Part shown: positions 18,126 to 27,184 of the stretch, in pieces
Position numbering within the stretch: position 1 is the first letter of the stretch
Layout: every line of letters begins with the position of its first letter
DNA from: Bacteroidales bacterium
GTDB lineage: Bacteria > Bacteroidota > Bacteroidia > Bacteroidales > F082
DNA: 61,287 bases
Reading direction: 5' to 3'
NCBI GenBank assembly: GCA_030690365.1
Contig: JAUYGX010000116.1
Span: 1-61,287 of the forward strand
Notes under the pieces: generated by a model
The model's database searches: none
Seen by the model: the letters and a program-made list of their open reading frames with translations, nothing else
What the model was told of the DNA's origin: nothing
Program-made: the position numbers and the translations under genes

Positions 18126-19085
18126 TTACTCCACCAACCCCCGACCTATTTTTTTGATTTTTCCTTCTTCTTTAAATTCACGGATGAGGCGATCAAGCAC
18201 TCCGTTAACAAAGGTTTTGCTGTTGGGGGTGCTAAAATATTTGGCCAGTTCGATGTATTCGTTCAGGGTAACCTTTACGGGAACTGTCTCCATTTCCTGA
18301 AATTCGATGATGGCCATCTTGAGCAGGATAATGTCCATTAACGGAACACGCTCGTAATCCCAGGTGTTGGTCTTGAGTTTCAAAATTTCGTTAAGATCTT
18401 CATCCCTGACAATAACATGCCTGTAAAGTTTTTTTAAAAATTGCATGTCTTCATTTCCTGAACCGTTCTCGCTTTTATAAATGTCGGGGAGCAACGATCC
18501 ACTGATAAAATCCGCCGGTAATGAGTCTACAAATTTGATTAACAGAATGTTAACCAGATCATAACCATCAACAAAATGTACACTTTTTTCTTCGTAAAAC
18601 GCCTTTAACAATTCAAAATCAGCCATCAGCAGGTCGATCATACGCATTAAAAAGCGTTTGTCGTCTTCGATGTTCAGGTTTTGGTTGAGCAGGTAGGTAG
18701 TATAAAAATCGCGCTCCTTAAGTTCATTAAAAAACTTACGTACAATCACTTCCTGGTCACCCCAGTTGGTTTTAAAAGCGGTATCTTTTCGTTTAAAATC
18801 GAGATTTTGTTCCAATTCAACCAGAACCTTGTTTTGAATAAAGTTCAACCGGGGTTTCAGATCTTCGTCGGTGGGATAAAACTTCTGCTTGTTTTCCTCC
18901 ATGCGCATATCGGCAAACCTGCGTACTTCCAGAATAAAAGACAGTTGCCATATAAAAAGTTCATATATTTTATTCACACTTTGAAGCAACTGTTTCTCTC
19001 CCGCTGCCAGATCTTCGATGCTTCCTGAAAACCATGAATAAAGAGCCTGTAGCACTTTGATTCTTAGATGTCTGCGATATAACAT
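18126..19085 (-). CDS. nusB: Transcription antitermination factor NusB (long Bacteroidota form)
   Basis: 319 residues, about twice the length of E. coli NusB. The N-terminus RRHLRIKVLQALYSW is the NusB RNA-binding start, followed by a Bacteroidota-type helical insertion, and the C-terminal half carries the canonical core (WDYERVPLMDIILLKMAIIEF, PVKVTLNEYIELAKYFSTPNSKTFVNGVLDRL). NusB with NusE (ribosomal protein S10) assembles the antitermination complex on boxA RNA in rRNA operons. The start ATG at 19085 is 38 bases after a promoter element. Confidence 0.92.
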   Translation of the reverse strand: MLYRRHLRIKVLQALYSWFSGSIEDLAAGEKQLLQSVNKIYELFIWQLSFILEVRRFADMRMEENKQKFYPTDEDLKPRLNFIQNKVLVELEQNLDFKRKDTAFKTNWGDQEVIVRKFFNELKERDFYTTYLLNQNLNIEDDKRFLMRMIDLLMADFELLKAFYEEKSVHFVDGYDLVNILLIKFVDSLPADFISGSLLPDIYKSENGSGNEDMQFLKKLYRHVIVRDEDLNEILKLKTNTWDYERVPLMDIILLKMAIIEFQEMETVPVKVTLNEYIELAKYFSTPNSKTFVNGVLDRLIREFKEEGKIKKIGRGLVE

Positions 19086-19122
19086 AAACCAATAATCGAT
19101 AAATGAACTTTAATTGAAGCGG

Positions 19123-19130
19123 CAAAAATA
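19123..19130 (-). promoter_or_regulatory. -7 promoter element of nusB
   Basis: On the minus strand this reads TATTTTTG (TAnnTTTG), 37 bases before the nusB ATG. Confidence 0.5.
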
Positions 19131-19232
19131 AGCTAAATTTAGCTGGGTTTTTGGTTTTGCTTTAAATCTATTCCTGAAGGATAAACAATAGCGATTTCCT
19201 CGGTCTTTCGATCTGAAACAAACGATTGCAAG

Positions 19233-21194
19233 TTATTTACCCAAATCGCGAAAAGCATATAGAATTATATTCAAATCCTTCCATACCTTGTAATCGCGGG
19301 CGTAGAGGAGGTTCAGATTTATTTTGGTCTGGGGAGAATGTTGCTTGTTGTGCATGGCATCGATGGGGTTCAACACTCCTTTTCTGATTTTAGGCAACTG
19401 AATCAACGGGGGATCTACCGGACAAAAACCAACCCAACTTTTTTTACCAAACAACACCTTAAAACAGTTGGAAATAAAACCGACAGGCGATTTCATGGCC
19501 CACACCACAACCGGACTTCCGGCAATAAATAGGATGCTCAAAACAAAGTCGATCAGCCGCTTGTTGCGGCGATTGGCTACCGTGTCAACGGCATGAATAT
19601 CGATGGTGTACAAATCACCCTGAGTATGAATGCTGTTGCTACCAATAATCGATAAGCTGTCTTCGGGAGCAATTTTATAGTCCACCTGAGCATTTTTCCA
19701 TTCGGTCATTTTGTTTATAATCACCTGGTGGGTAATACTTTTTGAACAGAATACTACTTCGTTGATGTGATAAATGCGGATAATATCCACCACCTGTGAG
19801 ATACTTCCCACATAATCCGTGTCAGTACCTGGTTTTTCGTTGGGAGAAACCCAGCCCACAAAGGTTGGCCGGATATAGGAAGCATATAGTAAATCAGACA
19901 CACGTTTGGCTTCATCTTTGTCTCCGATCACCAAAAAGCGCTTGGTTTCGTTGTCACCAATCTTAACCCATGAAACATGAAAAGCCGCTAACATTAGCCG
20001 AAGGGCTGGCAAAGCCATTATCCCCCAAAGGGTTCCCAGCAAAATCAATGCCCTTGAAAACCTGAGCCTTTCAGGCAAAAGTGCATATAGTACCAGGATG
20101 ATAATGGTTCCGGCCAAAATTCCCTGGATGGATTTGCTGATGCGTACCGGGCGATCGTAACCTCCCACAAAAAACACAGAGAGCAGCCACATCAACACAT
20201 AGGAAGGGATTACAAAATACAGAAAGGTAAGTGGGTAATCACCTCCACCGGCATAAATCATTCCCCTCCCCCACATCTCCTTTATGAGCAGGGTTCCGCC
20301 AAACAACAATACGGCATCCAAAACAGGTAATATCAGCCTGTCCCAAAGACGCGAAAGAAGCGAAAGAAAAGCCCTGAAATAAATGGCTGTATTGATTAGT
20401 GTCGTGTACAACCGTGCATTTTTTTGCGAAAAATGCTTGTTGGCAAAAATGACCATCGCATGATAAAATACCAACACATAGTTTACGCTGCCTTTTTTGG
20501 TACTCTCTCCTTTATAATGTATGATGCGGGTTTCAGGAAAATAGTAATTTTTGTATCCTGCTTTTATCACCCTGTAACTCAGATCGATGTCTTCACCATA
20601 CATAAAAAATGTTTCATCCAGCAGACCAATCTCGTCCAGTACCGATTTTCGAAGCAACATAAAAGCGCCAGCCAGAATCTCCACTTCATGAATCTGGTCC
20701 TTATCCAGATGACCGAGATGATAGCGTGCAAATCGTTTGCTGTGAGGGAAAAGTGAACTTAGCCCAAACATCTTATAAAAAGAGGTGACTGGTGTAGGCA
20801 GTCCCCTTTTTGATTCAGGCAGAAAATTACCAGAACCATCCACCATCTTGACGCCCAGGGCTCCGGCTTCAGGATGCACATCCATGAAGGAAATGATCTT
20901 GCTAAATGTATCATCCTCCACCACCGTATCCGGATTGAGTAACAGAACATACTCACCTTTCGAAAGATTTATTCCCTGGTTGTTGGCCTTGGAGAATCCC
21001 CGGTTGTCATGGTTGGCGATGAGCCTGACTTCGGGAAACTTTTTCTCCACCATCTGATTGGAACCATCAATGCTATTGTTATCTACAACAATAACCTCTC
21101 CATCAACACCTTTCATAGCCTTGCGCACCGAATGAAGACATTGTTCTAAAAAATATTCAACGTTATAATTAACAACGATAACGGATAGTTTCAT
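19233..21194 (-). CDS. Family 2 glycosyltransferase fused to a degenerate polyprenyl sugar-phosphate transferase
   Basis: About 653 residues. Residues 1-240 are a GT2 domain (KLSVIVVNYNVEYF, IVVDNNSIDGS, NRGFSKANNQG, LLLNPDTVVED, MYGEDIDLSYRV). Several transmembrane helices follow (about 260-410), then a Rossmann-like domain (RFLVIGDKDEAKRVS) as in WcaJ/EpsL-type transferases, and a C-terminal segment aligning with the bacterial sugar transferase family: KRLIDFVLS, VLFGKKSWVGF, LPKIRKGV, LLYARDYKVWKDL. The KFRSM and Asp-Glu (DELPQ) catalytic elements are absent, so the transferase part is probably inactive. The ATG at 21194 fits the GT2 N-terminus; the frame opens at 21257. Confidence 0.85.
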   Translation of the reverse strand: MKLSVIVVNYNVEYFLEQCLHSVRKAMKGVDGEVIVVDNNSIDGSNQMVEKKFPEVRLIANHDNRGFSKANNQGINLSKGEYVLLLNPDTVVEDDTFSKIISFMDVHPEAGALGVKMVDGSGNFLPESKRGLPTPVTSFYKMFGLSSLFPHSKRFARYHLGHLDKDQIHEVEILAGAFMLLRKSVLDEIGLLDETFFMYGEDIDLSYRVIKAGYKNYYFPETRIIHYKGESTKKGSVNYVLVFYHAMVIFANKHFSQKNARLYTTLINTAIYFRAFLSLLSRLWDRLILPVLDAVLLFGGTLLIKEMWGRGMIYAGGGDYPLTFLYFVIPSYVLMWLLSVFFVGGYDRPVRISKSIQGILAGTIIILVLYALLPERLRFSRALILLGTLWGIMALPALRLMLAAFHVSWVKIGDNETKRFLVIGDKDEAKRVSDLLYASYIRPTFVGWVSPNEKPGTDTDYVGSISQVVDIIRIYHINEVVFCSKSITHQVIINKMTEWKNAQVDYKIAPEDSLSIIGSNSIHTQGDLYTIDIHAVDTVANRRNKRLIDFVLSILFIAGSPVVVWAMKSPVGFISNCFKVLFGKKSWVGFCPVDPPLIQLPKIRKGVLNPIDAMHNKQHSPQTKINLNLLYARDYKVWKDLNIILYAFRDLGK

Positions 21195-21245
21195 CAGCCA
21201 ATTCAAATTTAATTGCCCATTCGTGCGTTTAGGCATTGTAAAGAG

Positions 21246-21253
21246 CAAAAATA
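21246..21253 (-). promoter_or_regulatory. -7 promoter element of the GT2 fusion gene
   Basis: On the minus strand this reads TATTTTTG. It lies 52 bases before the ATG at 21194 and inside the longer open frame, which argues against the upstream start at 21257. It is divergent from the element at 21280. Confidence 0.5.
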
Positions 21254-21279
21254 ACAAAGTAACGGATTGTGATAATGTT

Positions 21280-21287
21280 TATTTTTG
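21280..21287 (+). promoter_or_regulatory. -7 promoter element of the flippase gene
   Basis: TATTTTTG, 14 bases before the ATG at 21301. It supports that start over the in-frame start at 21223, which lies upstream of this element. Confidence 0.5.
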
Positions 21288-21300
21288 CTTTTATTGGTTT

Positions 21301-22596
21301 ATGATAAACAAGATATTAGGAACTGCCGGAACCAGGGTGTTGAATGCAATATTCAATACGGTGATACTTATTGTACTCACACGGGAGTTGGGAAGTACCG
21401 GTTTTGGCATTATCAGTCTGATTATTCTGGCCATCACCATCCTACAACTGGTGATTGATTTGGTGGCTGGTAGTGGGATCATTTATTTCACCACCCGAAA
21501 ACCAATCATCCAATTGTTGGTTCCTGCCTACATTTGGATTTTGATGGTACTCCTATTATACTTGATTGTTACACTCATTGCTCCTGGCTACTTTCCTAAA
21601 ACCTATTATTGGATTGTGCCGAAGGATTTCGAATTCCATATATTCTTCCTAACATTGTTGAATGCGTTAATGCTCACCAACTATAACTTGCTCATCGGAC
21701 TTACCCGCATCAAAACCTACAACACGATTTTTGTTATTCAAAGCAGTGTGTTGATTGTTTCGGTATTGGTTATGTACTTTATCCTGGATGAAAAATCGGT
21801 TCTCTCATTTGTTTACAGCATGTATTTTGGCTATGGAACAGGAATGATTCTCAGCTTAATTTCCGTTTCCAGCCACCTAAAATCCGGCTCATTAAACGGG
21901 TGGGTCACAACTGCTAAAGCGGTTATCGGTTATGGATTTACCAGTCAGCTGGCCAATGTATTGCATATTGGGAACAAGCGGTTTTCATTTTACATACTCA
22001 AATATTTCTCAGGAGTGTCGGCGGTTGGGATTTACAGTGCAGGTGCCCAGCTCACTGAAGGATTAAGGCTTATTGGCCAGAGTATTTCTTTGGTTCAGTT
22101 TTCATCCATTGCCAGCCAGGACAGCCAGGAATATTCGCGACAACTCACCATCCGGTTAATGAAGCTGTCGCTGACAGTGACCCTTTTTGCACTTATCCTG
22201 TTGTTGGTAGTACCTTCTTCGTTCTATACGATTATCTTTAAAAAGGATTTTTCCGATCTCAAGCTGATCATCGCGGCACTGAGTCCGGGCGTTCTGGCTT
22301 TGGCCGCCAACACCATATTTAGTGGCTATTTTTCGGGTGTTGGACAGCCCAAAATCAGTTTAATAGTCAATGCCATCGGTTTTGTGGTAACGCTGATATC
22401 AGCCTGGTTGCTGATTCCACTCCTGGGTTATACCGGGGCAGCGCTGGCAGCTTCGCTAAGTTATGCCTCTTCTGTTGTTGGTCAGTATCTGATCTTTCAA
22501 CATCAAACCGGGACAAAATTCCATGAATGGATTCCCGATAAATCTGATTATTTATTCTTTGTTTCAATGGTCCATAGATTCACAAAAATAAATTAG
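21301..22596 (+). CDS. Polysaccharide flippase-like membrane protein (MOP superfamily)
   Basis: About 431 residues with roughly 12 hydrophobic segments and the Wzx/PST pattern: LGTAGTRVLNAIFNTVILIVLTRELGSTGFGIISLI at the N-terminus and LLIPLLGYTGAALAASLSYA near the C-terminus. Such proteins flip lipid-linked oligosaccharides across the inner membrane. It is divergent from the GT2 fusion gene, sharing a 107-base promoter region, which suggests joint use in a glycan pathway. The C-terminus (MVHRFTKIN) borders pseudogene material, so slight truncation is possible. Confidence 0.85.
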   Translation: MINKILGTAGTRVLNAIFNTVILIVLTRELGSTGFGIISLIILAITILQLVIDLVAGSGIIYFTTRKPIIQLLVPAYIWILMVLLLYLIVTLIAPGYFPKTYYWIVPKDFEFHIFFLTLLNALMLTNYNLLIGLTRIKTYNTIFVIQSSVLIVSVLVMYFILDEKSVLSFVYSMYFGYGTGMILSLISVSSHLKSGSLNGWVTTAKAVIGYGFTSQLANVLHIGNKRFSFYILKYFSGVSAVGIYSAGAQLTEGLRLIGQSISLVQFSSIASQDSQEYSRQLTIRLMKLSLTVTLFALILLLVVPSSFYTIIFKKDFSDLKLIIAALSPGVLALAANTIFSGYFSGVGQPKISLIVNAIGFVVTLISAWLLIPLLGYTGAALAASLSYASSVVGQYLIFQHQTGTKFHEWIPDKSDYLFFVSMVHRFTKIN

Positions 22597-22600
22597 CAAT

Positions 22601-23070
22601 CGTTTGATAACCAAAAACACACGGGGAATTTTATTCGCTATTGGAGCCGCTCTATCTATCAGCAATGTATACGTTTTCAGCAAATTGGTTCTAAAACCAA
22701 ATCCATCTGGCACAGTTTAGGGTTTTTTTGATTTGGATTTGGAATAGCTTGGTACCATTTACTTTTTATGGCTATCAAAACGGTTGAAAATCCAACCGTT
22801 GTATCGTTTCTGGTGAATATCAATCCGATTTTTGTGGTAGTGCTTGGGATTTTAATCCTGAAAGAACGTTTCAACACCATCGAATTTCTGGGAATGGCTA
22901 TCACTCTTGCCTGAGCCGTTATGATCAGCATGGTTGGACTTACGGGTACAGGTAGCTTTTTTGTGGACCGCACTCAATATGTGGTTTTCTCTGCTGTATT
23001 CTACAGTTTGAGCATACTCGTTGCCAAAAACCAGATTAAATATGTATTGGTTTTTGAGGGTATATTTTGA
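22601..23070 (+). pseudogene. Decayed EamA/DMT-family transporter remnant
   Basis: Conceptual translation shows drug/metabolite transporter sequence broken across frames. One frame gives RLITKNTRGILFAIGAALS and SNVYVFSKLVL (22601-22690), then a TAG. After a frame change, MAIKTVENPTVVSFLVNINP and VVVLGILILKERF and EFLGMAITLA run from 22768 to a TGA at 22912-22917 where Trp is expected. The same frame resumes as AVMISMVGLTGTGSFFVDR and YSLSILVAKNQIKYVLVF before a final TGA at 23068. There is no start codon, and the second half of a normal EamA protein is missing. The downstream break coincides with a palindromic repeat. Confidence 0.85.
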
Positions 23071-23238
23071 GGTGCAGCGCACCGAAAATATTTATAGCCA
23101 ATATAATACCAGTAGTTTCAAGGTACGGAGCACCGTAATATTGATTATACATTTAAATAAAGGGAAAATAGGGCGGTGCGCTGCGCCTTAAAAACTGTGT
23201 TCTGGCCTTTCTATAAATACTAGCGGTACTCCGTACCG
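23071..23238. repeat. Inverted pair of palindrome-flanked intergenic repeats
   Basis: Two units of about 65 bases face each other. Unit 1 (23071-23136, plus) has palindrome GGTGCAGCGCACC, then ATTTATAG, then AAGG and a second palindrome GGTACGGAGCACCG. Unit 2 (23174-23238, read on the minus strand) has CGGTACGGAGTACCG, then ATTTATAG, then AAGG and GCGCAGCGCACCG. The order palindrome, ATTTATAG, AAGG, palindrome is the same in both, though palindrome types are swapped. This resembles REP-like repeats seen between genes in Bacteroidota. The GC-rich palindromes contrast with the AT-rich flanks. Confidence 0.8.
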
Positions 23239-23347
23239 TTTGATTCGCATCTTTAATTTTTATAACTGGAGATGATCAGATACCGCATTAAATTTATAAC
23301 CCCTGAACAATCTCAATATTTTTATCACAGAATTGTGTGATTATTAT

Positions 23348-23355
23348 TATGTTTG
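23348..23355 (+). promoter_or_regulatory. -7 promoter element of the DUF2892 gene
   Basis: TATGTTTG fits TAnnTTTG, 24 bases before the ATG at 23379. Confidence 0.5.
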
Positions 23356-23378
23356 TGCATCTCTAATAAGTTACTACT

Positions 23379-23567
23379 ATGATAAATAATGTTGGAACTA
23401 TTGACAAAGTAATTCGCATTCTGCTGGCAATTGTAATTGCAGCACTCGGATGGTATTATCAAACATGGTGGGGACTAGTGGCAATTTTGCCTCTTATCAC
23501 TGCCTTTGTTGGGTTCTGTCCTGCCTATTTCCCATTTAAAATCAATACGGCCAAAAAGAAAAGCTAG
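23379..23567 (+). CDS. DUF2892 (YgaP-type) membrane protein
   Basis: 62 residues with two transmembrane helices in the DUF2892 pattern: NVGTIDKVIRILLAIVIAAL, then WWGLVAILPLITAFVGFCPAYFPF. The FCPAY motif after the second helix is typical of this family, which also forms the membrane anchor of rhodanese YgaP. Cys48 is the conserved cysteine. It stands alone between a promoter element and a terminator, and its function is unknown. Confidence 0.88.
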   Translation: MINNVGTIDKVIRILLAIVIAALGWYYQTWWGLVAILPLITAFVGFCPAYFPFKINTAKKKS

Positions 23568-23583
23568 CTGGGTTTTGAAACAT

Positions 23584-23614
23584 AAAAAGAGCAGTCATAA
23601 GGCTGCTTTTTTTT
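23584..23614 (+). terminator. Intrinsic terminator after the DUF2892 gene
   Basis: An inverted repeat AGCAG / CTGCT around TCATAAGG, preceded by AAAAAG and followed by eight T. It lies 20 bases after the stop codon. Confidence 0.75.
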
Positions 23615-23704
23615 ATTTGACTGAATGTTAGGCCTGTGCGTTTTTCAACAACAGATGTTTGGTAACTTCCCACCCAAAGCCAAAAAAGAGGTCGATTAAG
23701 TTTC

Positions 23705-23712
23705 TATTTTTG
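23705..23712 (+). promoter_or_regulatory. -7 promoter element of parE
   Basis: TATTTTTG, 19 bases before the ATG at 23731. It lies downstream of the in-frame start at 23659 and therefore supports the shorter ParE. Confidence 0.5.
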
Positions 23713-23730
23713 CCGCAAATTGGGAGAGAT

Positions 23731-25596
23731 ATGTCGGTAGAATACACAGACGATAGCATTAGGTCATTAGATTGGAAAGAACACATCAGGCTTCGCCCCG
23801 GAATGTACATTGGAAAACTGGGAGATGGAAGTTCGCATGACGATGGGATTTATGTCCTGTTAAAAGAAATCATCGATAATTCGATTGATGAATTCGTCAT
23901 GGGCCATGGAAACCTCATCGAAGTTACGGTTTCGGATAAAGAAGTCACCATCAGGGATTTCGGCCGTGGAATGCCATTGGGCAAGGTGATTGAATGTGTA
24001 AGCAAAATAAACACAGGCGCCAAGTACGATTCAAAGGTTTTTAAAAAAGCAGTTGGTCTAAACGGTGTTGGTTCCAAAGCGGTAAATGCACTTTCGTATA
24101 AGTTTGTGGCACAATCGGTTCGAGAGGGAAAAACAAAAATTGTTACTTTTCAGAGAGGTGAAATTATAAATGATGAACCTTTGCAGGAAAGCCCGTTAAA
24201 ACAAGGAACCCTGATCACATTCACTCCCGATCAGGATCTGTTTGGCAACTACCACTACCTGTTTGAGTATATCGAAGAAATGTTGTGGAATTATGTTTTC
24301 CTCAACAACGGACTCACCATTAATTTTAACGGTCAGAAAATGTTCGCCAAAAACGGACTGATCGACCTGCTCGAGCACAACATAAATGGAAATGGCCCGG
24401 TGCTTTATCCCATCATTCAGATAAAAGAAGGTGATTTTGAATGCGCCTTTTCGCACAGCTCCAAATCGTATAGCGAGGAATATTTTTCGTTTGTCAATGG
24501 TCAGCACACCACCCAGGGAGGAACCCATCAGAACGCATTCAGGGAAGCTATTGTGAAAACTATCCGCGATTTTTACAAGAAAGACTTCGATACCAGCGAT
24601 ATACGCACCTCCATTGTGGCCGCCATCAGCATCAAAATCCAGGAGCCGGTTTTTGAGTCGCAAACCAAAACAAAACTGGGATCTCAACACATTGAAGAAG
24701 GCGGGCAAACCGTTCGTAACTACATCCACGACATCATTACCCGCAACCTCGACGATTACCTGCATATCAATACAGAAACCGCAGAAGCACTTTACCGAAA
24801 GCTTCTACAGTCGGAAAAGGAACGAAAGGACATGGCCGGCATTAAAAAACTGGCCAAGGAAAGTGTAAAAAAAGTCAGTCTTCATAATAAGAAATTACGC
24901 GATTGCCGGATACATTTTAACACCAGCCACGAAAACAGGCTCGACTCTACCTTGTTTATTACCGAGGGGGATTCGGCCAGTGGTTCGATCACCAAATCGC
25001 GGAATGTGCAAACGCAAGCCGTTTTCAGTCTTAAAGGTAAACCTTTGAACTGCTACGGGTTAAGCAAGAAAATTGTTTACCAGAACGAGGAATTTAACCT
25101 GCTGCAATCGGCGTTGAATATTGATGAGGACCTCGAAAACCTGCGTTACAACAACATCGTAATCGCCACCGATGCCGACGTCGACGGGATGCACATCAGG
25201 TTACTGTTGCTGACATTCTTTTTGCAGTTTTATCCTGATCTGGTAAAAACCGGGCATGTTTATATCCTTCAAACACCTCTTTTCAGGGTGAGGAATAAGC
25301 AAAAAACCCATTACTGCTATAATGATGATGAGCGATATTCAGCCATCGCTGAATTAAAACCCAACCCTGAAATAACACGTTTTAAAGGACTTGGGGAAAT
25401 TTCACCAAGTGAGTTTAAACATTTTATCGGACAATCCATCCGGCTTGAACCGGTTATTCTGCGTCGCGAATCGTCTATCGAGGACACCCTTTCGTTTTAC
25501 ATGGGAAAAAATACACCCGAACGTCAGAATTTCATCATCGACAACCTGAGGATCGAAAACGACACCGAGCTTGAAATTGAAAGCCGGGTTGCCTGA
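23731..25596 (+). CDS. parE: DNA topoisomerase IV subunit B (GyrB-type ATPase)
   Basis: 621 residues of a type IIA topoisomerase ATPase subunit. The GHKL site is seen in [17 protein letters not shown] and [15 protein letters not shown]. The transducer follows, then the Toprim domain with [10 protein letters not shown] and the acidic [11 protein letters not shown], and the C-terminal [12 protein letters not shown]. Length and the [13 protein letters not shown] form fit Bacteroidota ParE rather than GyrB. In many Bacteroidota parC follows directly; here smpB follows and no ParC is encoded in the window. The start at 23731 ([10 protein letters not shown]) fits the family and follows a promoter element. 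Confidence 0.88.
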   Translation: MSVEYTDDSIRSLDWKEHIRLRPGMYIGKLGDGSSHDDGIYVLLKEIIDNSIDEFVMGHGNLIEVTVSDKEVTIRDFGRGMPLGKVIECVSKINTGAKYDSKVFKKAVGLNGVGSKAVNALSYKFVAQSVREGKTKIVTFQRGEIINDEPLQESPLKQGTLITFTPDQDLFGNYHYLFEYIEEMLWNYVFLNNGLTINFNGQKMFAKNGLIDLLEHNINGNGPVLYPIIQIKEGDFECAFSHSSKSYSEEYFSFVNGQHTTQGGTHQNAFREAIVKTIRDFYKKDFDTSDIRTSIVAAISIKIQEPVFESQTKTKLGSQHIEEGGQTVRNYIHDIITRNLDDYLHINTETAEALYRKLLQSEKERKDMAGIKKLAKESVKKVSLHNKKLRDCRIHFNTSHENRLDSTLFITEGDSASGSITKSRNVQTQAVFSLKGKPLNCYGLSKKIVYQNEEFNLLQSALNIDEDLENLRYNNIVIATDADVDGMHIRLLLLTFFLQFYPDLVKTGHVYILQTPLFRVRNKQKTHYCYNDDERYSAIAELKPNPEITRFKGLGEISPSEFKHFIGQSIRLEPVILRRESSIEDTLSFYMGKNTPERQNFIIDNLRIENDTELEIESRVA

Positions 25597-25668
25597 TGAA
25601 TCATTTTCAGTGTAGTTTAAGGGAGAACTTTTTGTGATCCGGCCCTCTGATCCTGTTAACAAATTCAT

Positions 25669-25676
25669 TAATTTTG
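25669..25676 (+). promoter_or_regulatory. -7 promoter element of smpB
   Basis: TAATTTTG, 15 bases before the ATG at 25691. It falls after the in-frame start at 25634, supporting the shorter SmpB. Confidence 0.5.
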
Positions 25677-25690
25677 CCCTTGATAAAGCT

Positions 25691-26140
25691 ATGGATAATA
25701 AGATCAGAATTAAGAATAAGCGGGTTTCATGGGAATATTTTCTCATCGAACGCATCGTGGCAGGCATTGTACTTACCGGCACAGAGATTAAATCCCTTAG
25801 AAACGGAAAAGCAAGTCTGGCTGATTCGTTTTGTGTGTTTGAAGAAGGAGAATTGTTTGTGAGAGGGATGCATATCTCCGAATACAGTTATGGAACCTAC
25901 AATAACCATATTGCCAAACGCGATCGCAAACTGCTGCTTAACGCAAGGGAATTGCGCAAACTGAACATCAAAGTAAAAGAAAAGAGCATGACCATTGTGC
26001 CTGTTACCCTGTTTATCAACGAAAAAGGATTGGCCAAACTGGAAATTGCCCTTGCCAAAGGAAAACATTTTTACGATAAACGTGAAAACCTGAAAGAAAA
26101 AGACCACAAGCGCGAAATGGAACAACACATGAAAAAATAA
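25691..26140 (+). CDS. smpB: SsrA-binding protein SmpB
   Basis: 149 residues, the usual SmpB length. Core motifs are visible: [36 protein letters not shown], the MHISEY segment, and the basic C-terminal tail [23 protein letters not shown] that enters the mRNA channel during trans-translation. SmpB escorts tmRNA to stalled ribosomes. The ATG at 25691 gives the normal N-terminus. No tmRNA (ssrA) gene was recognised nearby. Confidence 0.94.
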   Translation: MDNKIRIKNKRVSWEYFLIERIVAGIVLTGTEIKSLRNGKASLADSFCVFEEGELFVRGMHISEYSYGTYNNHIAKRDRKLLLNARELRKLNIKVKEKSMTIVPVTLFINEKGLAKLEIALAKGKHFYDKRENLKEKDHKREMEQHMKK

Positions 26141-26386
26141 ACCCTTCTTCAACATGGGTCTTGTAAAGTTAAATCCCTCTGTGTCTTTATGGTAGTAGAA
26201 ACTCAATCTCCCATCACTAATTACGATTTTAGGTTAATTTTATCCAATTTCGGATTGTTTCAACTACATTTTTAAACACCAAACAAGCTTGAAAGGATTA
26301 TACCTTTTATAATCAAATCATTACAATTTTTGGCTTCATATTGGCAATACGGATTAAGCCATAAAATAATTGTCAATATTCCGGAA
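26141..26386. other. Intergenic region, smpB to AraC-type regulator
   Basis: About 250 AT-rich bases. A short inverted repeat GATTATA / TATAATC at 26296-26314 encloses five bases and lies about 70 bases before the regulator's ATG, where an operator or the regulator's own binding site could be. No consensus promoter or RNA gene is seen. Confidence 0.35.
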
Positions 26387-27184
26387 ATGATTACCAAGTT
26401 AATCCCTCATCCCTGTCTTAACAAAACCATTGACTATTATTGGATTGAGAAGGAAAAGACAAGTAATGTCAAGATTTTGCCTGATGGCTCTACCAGCATT
26501 CTCATGAATATGGGAGGCCCCATCAGTATTACCAACGAAAACACCGAATATCTTAACCTGAATAACGACCTCATTGTGGGTACCCACAAAAAGTATTATA
26601 TCATTCATCGCAATCCTGAAACGCACCTGATCGGAATCAAATTTAAGCAAGGAGGATTGTATCATTTTTTCAATCATCCGGTGGCCCAATTCAGCGATAG
26701 GGTTGTCAATTTGAGTGATGTGATGAAAGTGGAAGCTGAACAGTTGCGATTCGTGCTATCCAGGGCAAGTGAAACAGATGAAATCAGGATAAAGCTGAAT
26801 CAGTTTTTCCTGAAGCGGGTTGTAACACAAAGCAAATGTTCAGATATTGTGGAGTTTGCGGTTAATAACCTGAGGGTTAACGAATCAACCAGCACCGTAC
26901 GCAACCTGTGCGAAACCTCACAAATATCCAACAAACACATGATATCGCTGTTTAACCAGAAAGTGGGATTGTCGCCAAAGATTATTCACCGCATCAACAA
27001 ATTTACCAAAGTCATCGAATTATTGCAGGTAAAAAAGCCCAAAACCTGGCCTGAAATTGCTTTTGAATGCCAGTATTACGATCAGGCACATTTGATAAAC
27101 GAGTTTAAGGGGTTTTCAGGGATGTCGCCGAAAATTTATTTGGATAACGAACATGCCAACGGACTGCGCATCAGTATTTTTTGA
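26387..27184 (+). CDS. AraC-family transcriptional regulator
   Basis: About 265 residues. The C-terminal 100 carry two helix-turn-helix units of the AraC type (VRNLCETSQISNKHMISLFNQKVGLSPKII, and WPEIAFECQYYDQAHLINEFKGFSGMSPKIY). The N-terminal half is a cupin-like sensor resembling DUF6597 (KILPDGSTSILMNMGGP, GTHKKYYIIHRNPETHLIGIKFKQGG). The ligand is unknown. The frame opens at a TTG (26330); the ATG at 26387 is preferred. It stands alone upstream of the large T9SS-exported protein, which could be a target, but this is inference. Confidence 0.88.
   Translation: MITKLIPHPCLNKTIDYYWIEKEKTSNVKILPDGSTSILMNMGGPISITNENTEYLNLNNDLIVGTHKKYYIIHRNPETHLIGIKFKQGGLYHFFNHPVAQFSDRVVNLSDVMKVEAEQLRFVLSRASETDEIRIKLNQFFLKRVVTQSKCSDIVEFAVNNLRVNESTSTVRNLCETSQISNKHMISLFNQKVGLSPKIIHRINKFTKVIELLQVKKPKTWPEIAFECQYYDQAHLINEFKGFSGMSPKIYLDNEHANGLRISIF

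Noticed and set aside
23628-23810. Minus-strand frame between the DUF2892 gene and parE
   Set aside because: It runs from within the parE start region into a terminator tail and has no plausible protein features.
24196-24765. Long open frame antisense to parE
   Set aside because: It lies wholly within the coding sequence of parE, whose motifs are intact; its translation shows no recognisable domain, and it is explained by codon structure.
26141-26386. tmRNA (ssrA) near smpB
   Set aside because: No tRNA-like acceptor or T-arm pair and no tag-peptide frame could be recognised in the gap after smpB.
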